The notes under the pieces: generated by a model
The model's input: the letters and a program-made list of their open reading frames with translations, nothing else
The model's database searches: none
Told to the model about the DNA's origin: nothing
Made by a program: the position numbers and the translations under genes
In this document: one piece after another, positions 1 through 7,957 of the stretch
Position numbering within the stretch: position 1 is the first letter of the stretch
Layout of the letters: every line of letters starts with the position of its first letter
NCBI RefSeq assembly: GCF_013170845.1
Contig: NZ_CP033367.1
Coordinates: forward strand, 2,357,001-2,421,000
Source: Mesorhizobium loti R88b
GTDB lineage: Bacteria; Pseudomonadota; Alphaproteobacteria; Rhizobiales; Rhizobiaceae
Length of the DNA: 64,000 bases
Direction: 5' to 3'

Positions 1-61
1 GCACCGGGATAACCGGCTGGCCGTTGAGGAGTGACAGGAGTTTTTCGGTCTTGCTGGGCAT
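1..61 (-). CDS. Start of a KHG/KDPG aldolase-like gene (partial)
   Basis: Reading leftward from an ATG at 61-59, the first 20 residues begin MPSKTEKLL and end GQPVIPV, after which the gene leaves the window. A short helix followed by PVIPV is the usual N-terminus of 2-keto-3-deoxy-6-phosphogluconate (Eda-type) aldolases of the Entner-Doudoroff pathway. A good ribosome site (GGAGAGAG) lies just upstream. Only the start is visible and the active-site lysine is outside, so the family assignment is tentative. Confidence 0.45.
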   Translation of the reverse strand, partial: MPSKTEKLLSLLNGQPVIPV

Positions 62-274
62 CTGTCTCTCTCCGTATCGAGCCATATCGAAGGCGATTTC
101 AACCGATTAGCAGACGCGTCTTTGCCTGTCCATGAAACCAGGCGTGTCGCGATGTCACGCGCCGTCGGACAGCTTACGGGCTCTTCTCCGACAGGGCCAT
201 GACATCAGCCGAAGTAGGCTGCCAAACCCGTTTTGCCTTGAATCGGCTTTTACGAGCGTCTAGTTGCTCTGGCA

Positions 275-1204
275 ATGACACCGTCCGCTCCATTCCAGCC
301 CGTCCGCGTCGCCGCGCTTTACCGGTTTGCCCGGCTCGATGCCTTTGACGAACTGCGCGCGCCGCTTGCTGCCTTCTGTTGCGGACGCGGCATCAAGGGC
401 ACGCTGCTGCTGGCCCATGAGGGCATCAATGGCACGGTCGCCGGCAGCGAGGCCGCGATCGCCGAGCTGATCGCCTATATCGAAGCCATCGACGGGCTGG
501 CGGGCCTCGAGGTCAAGTACAGCAGTGCCGCGGAAATGCCGTTCCACCGCATGAAGGTGCGGCTGAAGCGCGAGATCGTCACCATGGGCGTCGAGGACAT
601 CGACCCGTCGACGAGTGCCGGCACCTATGTCGCGCCTGCTGACTGGAACGCGCTGATTTCGCAGCCCGACACGATCGTCATCGACACGCGCAATGCCTAT
701 GAGGTCTCGATCGGCACCTTCAAGGGCGCGGTCGATCCGGCGACCGCGAGCTTTCGCGAATTCCCGGCCTGGGTGGAAGCGCACCGGTCGGAACTCGAAG
801 GCCGCAAGGTGGCAATGTTTTGCACCGGCGGCATTCGCTGCGAGAAGGCAACCGCCTATGTAAAATCGCTCGGCTTCGAGGACGTGTTCCATCTCAAGGG
901 CGGTATCTTGAAATACCTCGAGGACGTTCCCGCCGAGCAGAGCCTGTGGCAAGGCGAGTGCTTCGTCTTCGACGAGCGGGTTTCGGTGTCGCACGGCCTC
1001 ACCGAGGGCGATGCGGAACTGTGCCGTGCCTGCCGCCATCCGCTGGCGGCGGGCGACCTGGCGTCGCCGAAATATGCCGCTGGCGTCTCTTGCCCGCATT
1101 GTTTTGACGCCCGTACCGACGAGGACCGTCAACGCTACGCCGAGCGTCAACGGCAGGTGGAGCTCGCGCAAACGCGGGGCAAGGGGCCGCATATCGGATC
1201 CTGA
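275..1204 (+). CDS. trhO: tRNA uridine(34) hydroxylase (TrhO/YceA, rhodanese family)
   Basis: The 309-residue protein has the TrhO layout. An N-terminal acylphosphatase-like domain (about 10-110) contains [10 protein letters not shown], a rhodanese domain (about 120-220) carries the active-site loop [10 protein letters not shown] with catalytic Cys183, and a C-terminal Cys-rich tail has CRAC and CPHC pairs. The family makes 5-hydroxyuridine at the wobble position of tRNAs in the cytoplasm using oxygen. Length matches the family. The ATG at 275 has only a weak ribosome site. It stands alone, divergent from the partial aldolase gene. Confidence 0.93.
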   Translation: MTPSAPFQPVRVAALYRFARLDAFDELRAPLAAFCCGRGIKGTLLLAHEGINGTVAGSEAAIAELIAYIEAIDGLAGLEVKYSSAAEMPFHRMKVRLKREIVTMGVEDIDPSTSAGTYVAPADWNALISQPDTIVIDTRNAYEVSIGTFKGAVDPATASFREFPAWVEAHRSELEGRKVAMFCTGGIRCEKATAYVKSLGFEDVFHLKGGILKYLEDVPAEQSLWQGECFVFDERVSVSHGLTEGDAELCRACRHPLAAGDLASPKYAAGVSCPHCFDARTDEDRQRYAERQRQVELAQTRGKGPHIGS

Positions 1205-1313
1205 TCGAGGCACCGGCAAAGCGGCGCCTGTCATTGCAATGTCAAGCTTCGGGACCTACGTCTTCGGCGTTCGAAACCTGCCCGTTCGGCCGGGCACATG
1301 CTGGAGGCACTGA

Positions 1314-2054
1314 ATGTTCGATCCCAAGAAGCTTCTCGACGATCTGCTCGGCTCGCAAATCCCCGGCACCAGCGGCACCGTCCGCGACAAGGCGGGCCAG
1401 GCCGTGCAGATGGCCAAGGACAATCCGCTGGCCGCCGGTGCGCTTGCGGCGGTGCTGCTTGGAACCGGTGCTGGCCGCGAGGTGACCGGTGCGGCGGTGA
1501 AGCTCGGTGGCCTGGCCGCGATCGGCGGCCTCGCCTACAAGGCCTACCAGAACTACAAGACCGGCAACGCGCCGGAGCAGGCGCCCGCGTCCGGCGAACC
1601 TGAATTGCTGCCGCCGCCCAAGGACACCGCCTTCCATCCGTCGCAGGCGCCGCAAGGCGAGGATGAGTTCACGCTGACCCTGGTGCGGGCGATGATCTCG
1701 GCCGCCAAGGCGGATGGCCATGTCGACGACGAGGAACGCAAGAAGATCGCCGGCAAGCTCAGCGTGTCGGGAATCGGCACCGATGCCGAGAAATTCCTGA
1801 TGGCGGAGCTGGAAAGCCCGCTCGATCTCGACACGCTGGTGGCGGGTGCGCACACCGACGCGCAGAAGCTCGAGCTCTATACGGCGTCGCGCCTCACCAT
1901 CGATCCCGACACGCGCGCCGAGCGTGGCTATCTCGACCTGCTTGCCGGCCGGCTTGGCCTGCCGGACGCGCTGGTCGACCATGTCGAGGCGACGGTTTCG
2001 GCGGCCAAGGTGCCGGCAACAACGACGGGTACTTCGCCCAATCCGCGCTGGTAG
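1314..2054 (+). CDS. DUF533 family (YebE-like) protein with TerB-type C-terminal domain
   Basis: A 246-residue protein with a strong ribosome site (GGAGG) before its ATG. The N-terminus (MFDPKKLLDDLLG) is followed by a Gly/Ala-rich hydrophobic stretch (about 40-80). A Pro-rich linker (about 90-110) leads to an acidic helical domain (about 115-235) with the AKADGHVDDEE motif shared with tellurite-resistance TerB domains. DUF533 proteins are inner-membrane or membrane-associated proteins of unknown function. The TerB-like part suggests a metal- or stress-linked role, but nothing nearby fixes it. Confidence 0.85.
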   Translation: MFDPKKLLDDLLGSQIPGTSGTVRDKAGQAVQMAKDNPLAAGALAAVLLGTGAGREVTGAAVKLGGLAAIGGLAYKAYQNYKTGNAPEQAPASGEPELLPPPKDTAFHPSQAPQGEDEFTLTLVRAMISAAKADGHVDDEERKKIAGKLSVSGIGTDAEKFLMAELESPLDLDTLVAGAHTDAQKLELYTASRLTIDPDTRAERGYLDLLAGRLGLPDALVDHVEATVSAAKVPATTTGTSPNPRW

Positions 2055-2084
2055 GCCAAAACGGCACAACCAGCCTTTCCGGCG

Positions 2085-2099
2085 TTAACCTTTCGTTAA
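2085..2099 (+). promoter_or_regulatory. CtrA-type box TTAA-N7-TTAA
   Basis: The sequence reads TTAA (2085-2088), seven bases, TTAA (2096-2099), an exact match to the full-site consensus for the alphaproteobacterial cell-cycle regulator CtrA. It lies 31 bp after the DUF533 stop and about 40 bp before the candidate sRNA at 2125-2191, with a possible -10 (GATTCTAC, 2114-2121) at the right spacing. The match is direct; binding by CtrA is inferred. Confidence 0.5.
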
Positions 2100-2124
2100 C
2101 TCAGGAAGCGCATGATTCTACACA

Positions 2125-2191
2125 GTCGGATCGGCTTTCCTCCTCCCAAGCCCGGTTCAGATCAGGGCGGTCGCCAATGACCGCCCTTTTT
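2125..2191 (+). ncRNA. Candidate trans-acting sRNA with anti-Shine-Dalgarno loop
   Basis: Two hairpins follow one another. The first has stem arms GGCTT (2133-2137) and AAGCC (2148-2152), with a ten-base loop TCCTCCTCCC. The second is a perfect 8-bp GC-rich stem ending in a T run (2165-2191). A CCUCCUCCC loop can pair with ribosome binding sites and is a hallmark of several alphaproteobacterial sRNA families, for example the Cuckoo RNAs. With a promoter at the upstream TTAA-N7-TTAA box the RNA would be about 65-70 nt. It could instead be the 3' end of the DUF533 mRNA. The 5' end is estimated. Confidence 0.45.
2165..2191 (+). terminator. Rho-independent terminator
   Basis: Perfect 8-bp stem GGGCGGTC / GACCGCCC with a 6-nt loop, followed directly by five T residues. 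It ends transcription coming from the DUF533 gene and/or the candidate sRNA. Confidence 0.85.
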
Positions 2192-2348
2192 GTCGGCCCC
2201 TATGAGGGCTCCCCAAAACTCATCCAGCTTTTCGGGATCACGGCCCGACGCGGCCGCTTGCCATCGCCACTGTCATTTGCGATGCCTTCTTCCCGAGCCA
2301 AATCCCCAGAAATAAGTCAGGCACGCGCGGCGCTGCCGGAGGACAGTC

Positions 2349-3104
2349 ATGACAGATCAGAAAACAGCCATCGTCACCGGCGCCGGCACGGGCATCGGCA
2401 AGAGCGTCGCCACGGCGCTGCTCAAGGCCGGCTGGAACACCGTGTTCTGCGGCCGCCGCAAGCCGGTGCTGGATGCGGCGATCGCCGAGGCCGGGCCGAC
2501 CGAAGCCAGGGCGCTGGCGGTTGCCTGCGACATCAGCAAGGCCGGTGAGGTCGATGACCTGTTCGAGACAGTGCTGGCCGCCTTCGGCCGCGTCGACCTG
2601 CTCTTCAACAATGCCGGCATGGGCTACAAGTCGACGCCGATCGACGAAATTCCGGTCGAGGTCTGGAACGATATCGTCGGCGTCAATCTTACCGGTTCGT
2701 TCCTGTGCGCGCGTGCCGCTTTCGGCGCGATGCGCAAGCAGCGGCCGATGGGCGGCCGCATCATCAACAATGGCTCGGTGTCGGCCTATGCGCCGCGCCC
2801 CGGTTCGGTGCCCTATACGGCGACCAAGCATGCCATTACGGGGCTGACCAAGACGCTGGCGCTCGACGGCCGTCCCTATGACATCGCCTGCGGCCAGATC
2901 GACATCGGCAACGCACTGACAGACATGGCGCAGCCAATGACCGTCGGCGTGCCGCAGGCCAACGGCTCGATATCAGCCGAAGCGGTGATGGACGTCCAGC
3001 GCGTTGCCGATGCCGTCGTGCACATGGCCAGCCTGCCGCTCGACGCCAACGTGCTGTTCATGACCGTGATGGCAACCAAGATGCCGTTTGTCGGGCGTGG
3101 GTGA
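2349..3104 (+). CDS. SDR family NAD(P)-dependent oxidoreductase
   Basis: A classical short-chain dehydrogenase of 251 residues. It has the Rossmann glycine motif TGAGTGIG (10-17), NNAG, a catalytic serine in NNGSVSAYAP, and the YTATK active-site Tyr-X3-Lys. The cofactor and substrate cannot be told from sequence. A GGAGG ribosome site precedes the ATG. It converges on the YciI-like gene with a 32-bp gap and has no obvious operon partner. Confidence 0.9.
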   Translation: MTDQKTAIVTGAGTGIGKSVATALLKAGWNTVFCGRRKPVLDAAIAEAGPTEARALAVACDISKAGEVDDLFETVLAAFGRVDLLFNNAGMGYKSTPIDEIPVEVWNDIVGVNLTGSFLCARAAFGAMRKQRPMGGRIINNGSVSAYAPRPGSVPYTATKHAITGLTKTLALDGRPYDIACGQIDIGNALTDMAQPMTVGVPQANGSISAEAVMDVQRVADAVVHMASLPLDANVLFMTVMATKMPFVGRG

Positions 3105-3136
3105 GCGTTGGGCACTGACAGGGCTTTCGCCCCAGC

Positions 3137-3511
3137 CTATTTGCCCGCCAGCGGTACGCCCGGCTTGAAGAGCAGAATGGGCCTGATCTCGTAGACCGCG
3201 GTAGGATTGACGCGGCGAAGGTCGCGGGCAATCGCGATGGCCTCGTCTCTCGTGGCGCAGTCGACAACATAGAGGCCGAGCAACTGCTCCTTGGTCTCGG
3301 CGAAGGGCCCGTCGATGATCGTGCCATCGCCCGGGCCGCGCAGCGTGAAGGCATCCTGTGTCGCCCCCAGACGCGCGGACGGTCCAAGCGTGCCTTCCTC
3401 ATGAAGCCGGGTGTTGATCTTCAGCAGCTCGGCCATCAGTGCCGCGTCTTCCTGCGGCGTCAGCGCCTCGATCGCATCTTCCACGTGATAGGCAAGGATT
3501 GCATAGAACAT
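3137..3511 (-). CDS. YciI family protein
   Basis: A 124-residue YCII-related (DGPF-type) protein. The ferredoxin-like fold is indicated by the N-terminal MFYAILAYH strand, the DGTIIDGPFAETKEQLLGLYVVD core (about 70-92) and the conserved EIRPI near the C-terminus. Proteins of this group often sit beside ECF sigma factors or act as small enzymes of unknown substrate; no sigma factor is present here. The length is normal for the subfamily. Confidence 0.88.
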   Translation of the reverse strand: MFYAILAYHVEDAIEALTPQEDAALMAELLKINTRLHEEGTLGPSARLGATQDAFTLRGPGDGTIIDGPFAETKEQLLGLYVVDCATRDEAIAIARDLRRVNPTAVYEIRPILLFKPGVPLAGK

Positions 3512-3663
3512 CTAAGGCACCTGCTTCGATCCTGGTCCGGGGGAGCGTAGCCGTTCCCGGCATGCAGGCCCAGCCCGGACCATGCGTCTGCGGACGGCTC
3601 ATGACACCATTATTGCCGCCAGCCGCGACCATCAGGAAAGAGATGTCCGGACCGTTCCGAGCC

Positions 3664-4848
3664 TCACTTGGCCAGGAACGCCCCGATCCGCTCCAGCGCT
3701 CGCAAAATGTTCTCTTCGGAGTTGGCGTAGGAGAGCCTGATGTAGCCTTCGCCGAGAATGCCGAAATCGGGGCCGCCGATCAGCGCCACGCCGGCCTCGT
3801 CGAGCAAAGCGGAGGCGAGTTTCTTTGCTTTCCAGCCGGTCTTCGAAACATTCGGGAAGGCGTAGAACGCGCCCTTGGGCGTGATGCAGGAAATATTGGG
3901 CAAGGCGTTCAGGCCTTCGACGACGATCTTCCGGCGGTTGTCGAAGGCGCGCATCATTGTGTCGACGTCGTCCTGCGGGCCGTCGATCGCGGCGATGCCG
4001 GCGAACTGGCTCGGCGCGTTAACGCAGGACCAGCAATTGACCGCCAGCTTGCGCACCTTGTCGTAGAGATGGGCGCCCCTGTCGCCATTCGGCCAGATCG
4101 ACCAGCCCATGCGCCAGCCGGTCATCGCCCAGGTCTTCGACCAGCCGTTGAGCACGATCAGCCGATCGCGGATTTCGGGGTAGGCGAGCAGCGAGCAATG
4201 CGTCTCGCCGTCATAGGTCATGACGTCGTAGATCTCGTCGGAGAGGATGGCGACATCAGGGTGCTTCTCCAGCCCCTTGACCAGCTTTTCGATCTCGGCG
4301 CGCGGCGTCACGCCGCCGGTTGGATTGGCTGGCGAGTTGAGGATCAGCAGCCTGGTCTTCGAGGTGATCAGCGCCAGCGTCTCCTCGGCAGAGAAGGCAA
4401 AGCCGTTTTCCTCGCGCATCGGTACGGGAATGGGCGCCGCACCGGTGAATTCGATCATCGAACGGTAGATGGGAAAGCCGGGATCGGGATAGAGGATCTC
4501 GGCGCCGGGTTCGCCGAACATCAGGATGGCGGCAAACATCGTCGGCTTGCCGCCAGGCAGGATCATCACGGTCTCGGGTGAGACTTCGACGCCGGTGGTC
4601 GTCAGCGTGCGGCGCACCACCGCCTCGCGCGTCGCCAGAAGGCCGTTGGCCGGCGTGTAGCCGTGATGGCCGTCACGCAGCGCCTTGATCGCGGCTTCCA
4701 CAATGTGTTGAGGCGTTTTGAAGTCGGGCTGGCCGATGCCGAGATTGACGATGTCGCGGCCCTGGCTCGCAAGTGCGGTCGCCCGCGCCAGCACCGCGAA
4801 GGCATTTTCCTCGCCGAGACGATCGAAGGCCGAAATCGTGTGGAGCAT
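3664..4848 (-). CDS. Class I/II PLP-dependent aminotransferase
   Basis: A fold-type I aminotransferase of 394 residues in the aspartate/tyrosine aminotransferase group. Landmarks are LGIGQPDFKTP (36-46), NSPANPTGG (171-179), the SDEIYD aspartate (204), and the PLP-binding Lys238 in SKTWAMTGWRMGW. The C-terminal RLSYANS segment holds the conserved carboxylate-binding region. The amino acid substrate is not predictable. It is transcribed away from the GNAT gene at 4932, sharing a short divergent spacer. Confidence 0.9.
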   Translation of the reverse strand: MLHTISAFDRLGEENAFAVLARATALASQGRDIVNLGIGQPDFKTPQHIVEAAIKALRDGHHGYTPANGLLATREAVVRRTLTTTGVEVSPETVMILPGGKPTMFAAILMFGEPGAEILYPDPGFPIYRSMIEFTGAAPIPVPMREENGFAFSAEETLALITSKTRLLILNSPANPTGGVTPRAEIEKLVKGLEKHPDVAILSDEIYDVMTYDGETHCSLLAYPEIRDRLIVLNGWSKTWAMTGWRMGWSIWPNGDRGAHLYDKVRKLAVNCWSCVNAPSQFAGIAAIDGPQDDVDTMMRAFDNRRKIVVEGLNALPNISCITPKGAFYAFPNVSKTGWKAKKLASALLDEAGVALIGGPDFGILGEGYIRLSYANSEENILRALERIGAFLAK

Positions 4849-4931
4849 TTTTCCCGTCCATGTGGTTCTTACTGTGACGTTGCGTTTTTGTGAGCCTCAT
4901 CAGGCAAAAGTCAAACGGATTGGAGTTTTTG

Positions 4932-5618
4932 GTGTCCGAAAATCTCAAGGATTGGCAACCGCGTCCGCGACCCGCGCGCAAGGCGATCGATGGTCGATAT
5001 GTCAGGCTTGAGCCGCTGAGCGCCACAAAGCACGGCGATGGCCTCTATGAAGCGTCTTCAGTGTCCGATGTCGACGGCCGCTTCGCCTGGCTGCCAGACT
5101 ATCCGCCGGAAACCCGTGCCGCCTTCCAGCCATGGCTGGACAAGGTCGAGGCCAGCGAGGATCCGCTGTTCTTCGCCATCATCGACAAAGCCAGCGGCAA
5201 GGTCGCCGGACGCCAGACGCTGATGCGCATCGACCCCGCCTACGGCGTCATCGAGATCGGCAACATCTACTGGGGGCCGCTGATCTCGCGCAAGCCTGCG
5301 GCGACGGAAGCGCAGTTCCTGTTCATGAAATACATTTTCGATGAGCTCGGTTATCGTCGCTACGAATGGAAGTGCAACAACCGCAACGAGCCGTCGAAGC
5401 GGGCGGCGGAACGGTTCGGTTTCAAGTTCGAGGGCATTTTCCGCCAGCACCTCATCGTCAAGGGTGAAAACCGAGACACTGCGTGGTATTCGGTCATCGA
5501 CAAGGAATGGCCGGCTTTGCGCCAGGCCTATGAGGCGTGGCTCGATCCGGCCAATTTCGACGGTGCCGGCCAGCAGAAGCGACGGCTCGAGGATTGTCGC
5601 GCGGAATTCGGCGCTTAA
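4932..5618 (+). CDS. GNAT family N-acetyltransferase (RimJ/RimL type)
   Basis: The protein has the RimJ-like pattern. YVRLEPLSATKHGDGLYEAS begins the fold, a central strand reads YGVIEIGNIYWGP, and KRAAERFGFKFEGIFRQHLIVKG is the C-terminal acetyl-CoA motif region. GTG at 4932 is preferred because GGAG sits six bases before it. An upstream in-frame GTG at 4890 would add 14 residues but has no ribosome site. From 4932 the protein has 228 residues. Likely cytoplasmic acetylation of a protein N-terminus or small molecule; substrate unknown. Confidence 0.88.
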   Translation: MSENLKDWQPRPRPARKAIDGRYVRLEPLSATKHGDGLYEASSVSDVDGRFAWLPDYPPETRAAFQPWLDKVEASEDPLFFAIIDKASGKVAGRQTLMRIDPAYGVIEIGNIYWGPLISRKPAATEAQFLFMKYIFDELGYRRYEWKCNNRNEPSKRAAERFGFKFEGIFRQHLIVKGENRDTAWYSVIDKEWPALRQAYEAWLDPANFDGAGQQKRRLEDCRAEFGA

Positions 5619-5650
5619 GTCCGGCTTGGGGCGCATGACAGGAGTTGCCA

Positions 5651-6622
5651 TTGGCGGAAACCCACGATCATAGCGGGCATGACCATGGCGGTCCCGGCCA
5701 TGTGCATGGCTCGACCGACAAGAAGCGCGTGCTGATCGCGGCCTGCCTGACGGCGGGCTTCATGGTGGCGGAGGCGCTTGGCGGTCTCTTCACCGGGTCG
5801 CTGGCGCTGCTGGCCGATGCTGGTCACATGCTCGCCGATGCGATTGCGCTCGGCCTTGCCTGGTATGCTTTCCATCTTGCGGGACGGCCGGCGACCGGCA
5901 AGCTCACCTACGGCTTTGGCCGGGTCAAGACGCTGGTGGCCTACACCAACGGCATCGCCATCTTCGTCATCGCGCTGTGGATCGTCTACGAGGCCTGGGG
6001 ACGCCTTGAAGCGCCGGCGCCGGTGCTGGGCGGGCCGATGCTGGTGGTGGCGATCCTCGGCCTGCTGGTCAATCTCGGCTCCTTTTTCGTGCTGCATGGC
6101 GGCGACCATGAGAGCCTGAACATGCGTGGCGCCATCCTGCATGTGCTTGGCGACCTGCTTGGCTCGGCCGCGGCGATCGTGGCGGCACTGGTGATCCTGG
6201 CGACCGGCTGGACGCCGATCGACCCGATCCTGTCGGTGCTGGTCTCGCTGCTGATCTTGTCGACGGCCTGGTCGCTGATGCGCGCCGCGGCCCATGTCCT
6301 GCTCGAGGGCGTGCCGCCGAGCCTCGACCGCGACCTGGTCGCCAAGGACCTGGAAACGACGGTTCCTGGTGTGCGCGAGATACACCACATGCATGTCTGG
6401 TCGCTCGATGGGTCAAGCAACATGGCGACGCTGCATGCCTGTCTCGACGAGGGCGTCGATGCACACCAGGCGGTCAGCGCCATCAAGAAGCGGCTTGCCA
6501 GCGAGCACGGCATCAGCCATGCCACGGTGGAACCGGAATTCGGCCAGTGCGCCGATGACGGCGACGACCATGATCACGAGCATGAGCATGATGCGGCTGC
6601 GCATCACGGCCACCATCACTAG
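5651..6622 (+). CDS. Cation diffusion facilitator (CzcD/ZitB-type) metal exporter
   Basis: About 323 residues with six predicted membrane helices and the CDF metal-site motifs ALLADAGHMLADAIAL (helix II) and HVLGDLLGSAAAI (helix V). Both ends are His-rich: an N-terminal HDHSGHDHGG region and a C-terminal run ending HHGHHH. The C-terminal cytoplasmic domain (VREIHHMHVWSL) is typical. The family exports Zn, Co, Cd or Ni using the proton gradient. TTG at 5651 is chosen because GGAG ends six bases earlier; the in-frame TTG at 5645 abuts the GGAG. Confidence 0.93.
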   Translation: MAETHDHSGHDHGGPGHVHGSTDKKRVLIAACLTAGFMVAEALGGLFTGSLALLADAGHMLADAIALGLAWYAFHLAGRPATGKLTYGFGRVKTLVAYTNGIAIFVIALWIVYEAWGRLEAPAPVLGGPMLVVAILGLLVNLGSFFVLHGGDHESLNMRGAILHVLGDLLGSAAAIVAALVILATGWTPIDPILSVLVSLLILSTAWSLMRAAAHVLLEGVPPSLDRDLVAKDLETTVPGVREIHHMHVWSLDGSSNMATLHACLDEGVDAHQAVSAIKKRLASEHGISHATVEPEFGQCADDGDDHDHEHEHDAAAHHGHHH

Positions 6623-6711
6623 GCCCGATTGATGACCACTGATCGGACCTGCCTCAGGAGTTCTCCAGCTTTGAAATCCAGCCCCATGAACGACCGCCGC
6701 CCCGGTGCGGC

Positions 6712-6924
6712 ATGATGGACCGTGACACGCGCAATGCGGCCATCGCGGCGGTCTGGATCATGCTTTTGTTCGGCATTGCCGCCTTCTACCTGCCGACCGT
6801 GATGCTGGCACTCGGCAGTTTTTCGACCGTGCTGGCGGGTATCTTCGGCATCGTCTTCGTGCTGGCGTTTTTCCTCGTGTTCTGGCTGCGCGCGCGCACC
6901 CAGCGCAAAAATCAGGGCAAATAA
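6712..6924 (+). CDS. Small two-helix membrane protein, unknown function
   Basis: A 70-residue protein with two hydrophobic helices (about 9-31 and 36-58) and a basic C-terminus (LRARTQRKNQGK). I do not recognise a characterised family. It ends 13 bp before the denD-like gene on the same strand and may be co-transcribed with it. The ribosome site is weak, so the start is uncertain. Confidence 0.6.
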   Translation: MMDRDTRNAAIAAVWIMLLFGIAAFYLPTVMLALGSFSTVLAGIFGIVFVLAFFLVFWLRARTQRKNQGK

Positions 6925-6937
6925 GGGGATTTTTGAC

Positions 6938-7915
6938 ATGCGCATTCTGATCACCGGCGCCGCAGGCATGGTCGGCCGCAAGCTCATCGCCCGGTTGGCC
7001 AAGGACGGCACGCTGCGTGGGGAGAAGATCACCGCGCTCGATTTGCACGACATCGTGCCGCCGCAGGCGCCGGCCATGGACGGCGTCAGCATCAGCACCC
7101 ATACCGGTGACCTTGCCGAGGCCGGTGCGGCTGAAAGCCTGGTCGCGTCGCGCCCCGATGTCGTCTTTCATCTCGCCGGCATCGTGTCGGGCGAGGCGGA
7201 GGCGAATTTCGACCTCGGCTACCGCGTCAATCTCGACGGTACCCGAGCCCTGTTCGATGCCATCCGCCTGGCCGGCTTTGCGCCGCGCGTGGTCTTCACC
7301 TCATCGATCGCGGTGTTCGGCGCGCCGTTCCCGGATGTCATCCCGGATGAATTCCATCCGACACCGCTGACCTCCTACGGCACGCAGAAGCAGATGAGCG
7401 AGGCGTTGCTCGCCGACTATTCCAGGCGCGGCTTCTTCGACGGCATCGGCATCCGGCTGCCGACGATCTGCGTGCGGCCAGGCAAGCCGAACAAGGCGGC
7501 CTCCGGCTTCTTCTCCGGCATCATCCGCGAACCGCTGAGCGGCCATGAGGCGATCCTGCCGGTGCCGCGCTCGGTCGTACACACTCATGCCAGCCCGCGC
7601 TCGGCGGTGAATTTTCTAATCCATGCAGCCGGGATCGACGGCGCCGCCGTCGGGCCGCGCCGCAACCTGACGATGCCGGGCGTCGCCGTCACCGTCGGCG
7701 AGCAGATCGAGGCGCTGGAACGCATCGCCGGGTCGAAGACGGTAAGGCTGATCCGCGAGGAGCCGGACGCGACGATCTGGGCGATCGTCAAGGGCTGGCC
7801 GACCCGCTTCGAGGCGCGGCGCTCAAGGGAGCTCGGCTTCAGCGCCGAGAAGAGCTTTGACGAGATTATCCGCGCCCATGTCGAGGATGAATTAGGTGGC
7901 AAAATTCCCGCTTAA
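6938..7915 (+). CDS. denD: NAD-dependent epimerase/dehydratase, D-erythronate dehydrogenase-like
   Basis: An extended SDR of 325 residues with the nucleotide motif GAAGMVG (7-13), FTSSIAVFG and the SYGTQK catalytic Tyr-X3-Lys. The segments RLPTICVRPGKPNKAASGFFSGIIREPL and HTHASPRSAVNFLIHA are typical of the DenD group, which oxidises D-erythronate at C2 in tetronate catabolism. The usual partners (a four-carbon acid kinase and an aldolase) are not adjacent, so the specific substrate is a family-based inference. Ribosome site GGGG precedes the ATG. Confidence 0.8.
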   Translation: MRILITGAAGMVGRKLIARLAKDGTLRGEKITALDLHDIVPPQAPAMDGVSISTHTGDLAEAGAAESLVASRPDVVFHLAGIVSGEAEANFDLGYRVNLDGTRALFDAIRLAGFAPRVVFTSSIAVFGAPFPDVIPDEFHPTPLTSYGTQKQMSEALLADYSRRGFFDGIGIRLPTICVRPGKPNKAASGFFSGIIREPLSGHEAILPVPRSVVHTHASPRSAVNFLIHAAGIDGAAVGPRRNLTMPGVAVTVGEQIEALERIAGSKTVRLIREEPDATIWAIVKGWPTRFEARRSRELGFSAEKSFDEIIRAHVEDELGGKIPA

Positions 7916-7924
7916 GGGACTGCT

Positions 7925-7954
7925 GAGCCCATCCCATTCAATTGGGTTGGGCTC
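7925..7954. terminator. Hairpin between convergent genes
   Basis: The arms GAGCCCATCCCA and TGGGTTGGGCTC pair with one central mismatch around a 6-nt loop. It sits in the 42-bp gap between the convergent denD-like and NicO genes. There is no T run on either side, so it may stabilise 3' ends rather than act as a classical terminator. Confidence 0.4.
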
Positions 7955-7957
7955 CGG

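Noticed and set aside
260..1234. 324-codon open frame on the minus strand
   Set aside because: Antisense to trhO, which has its catalytic motif and full family length.
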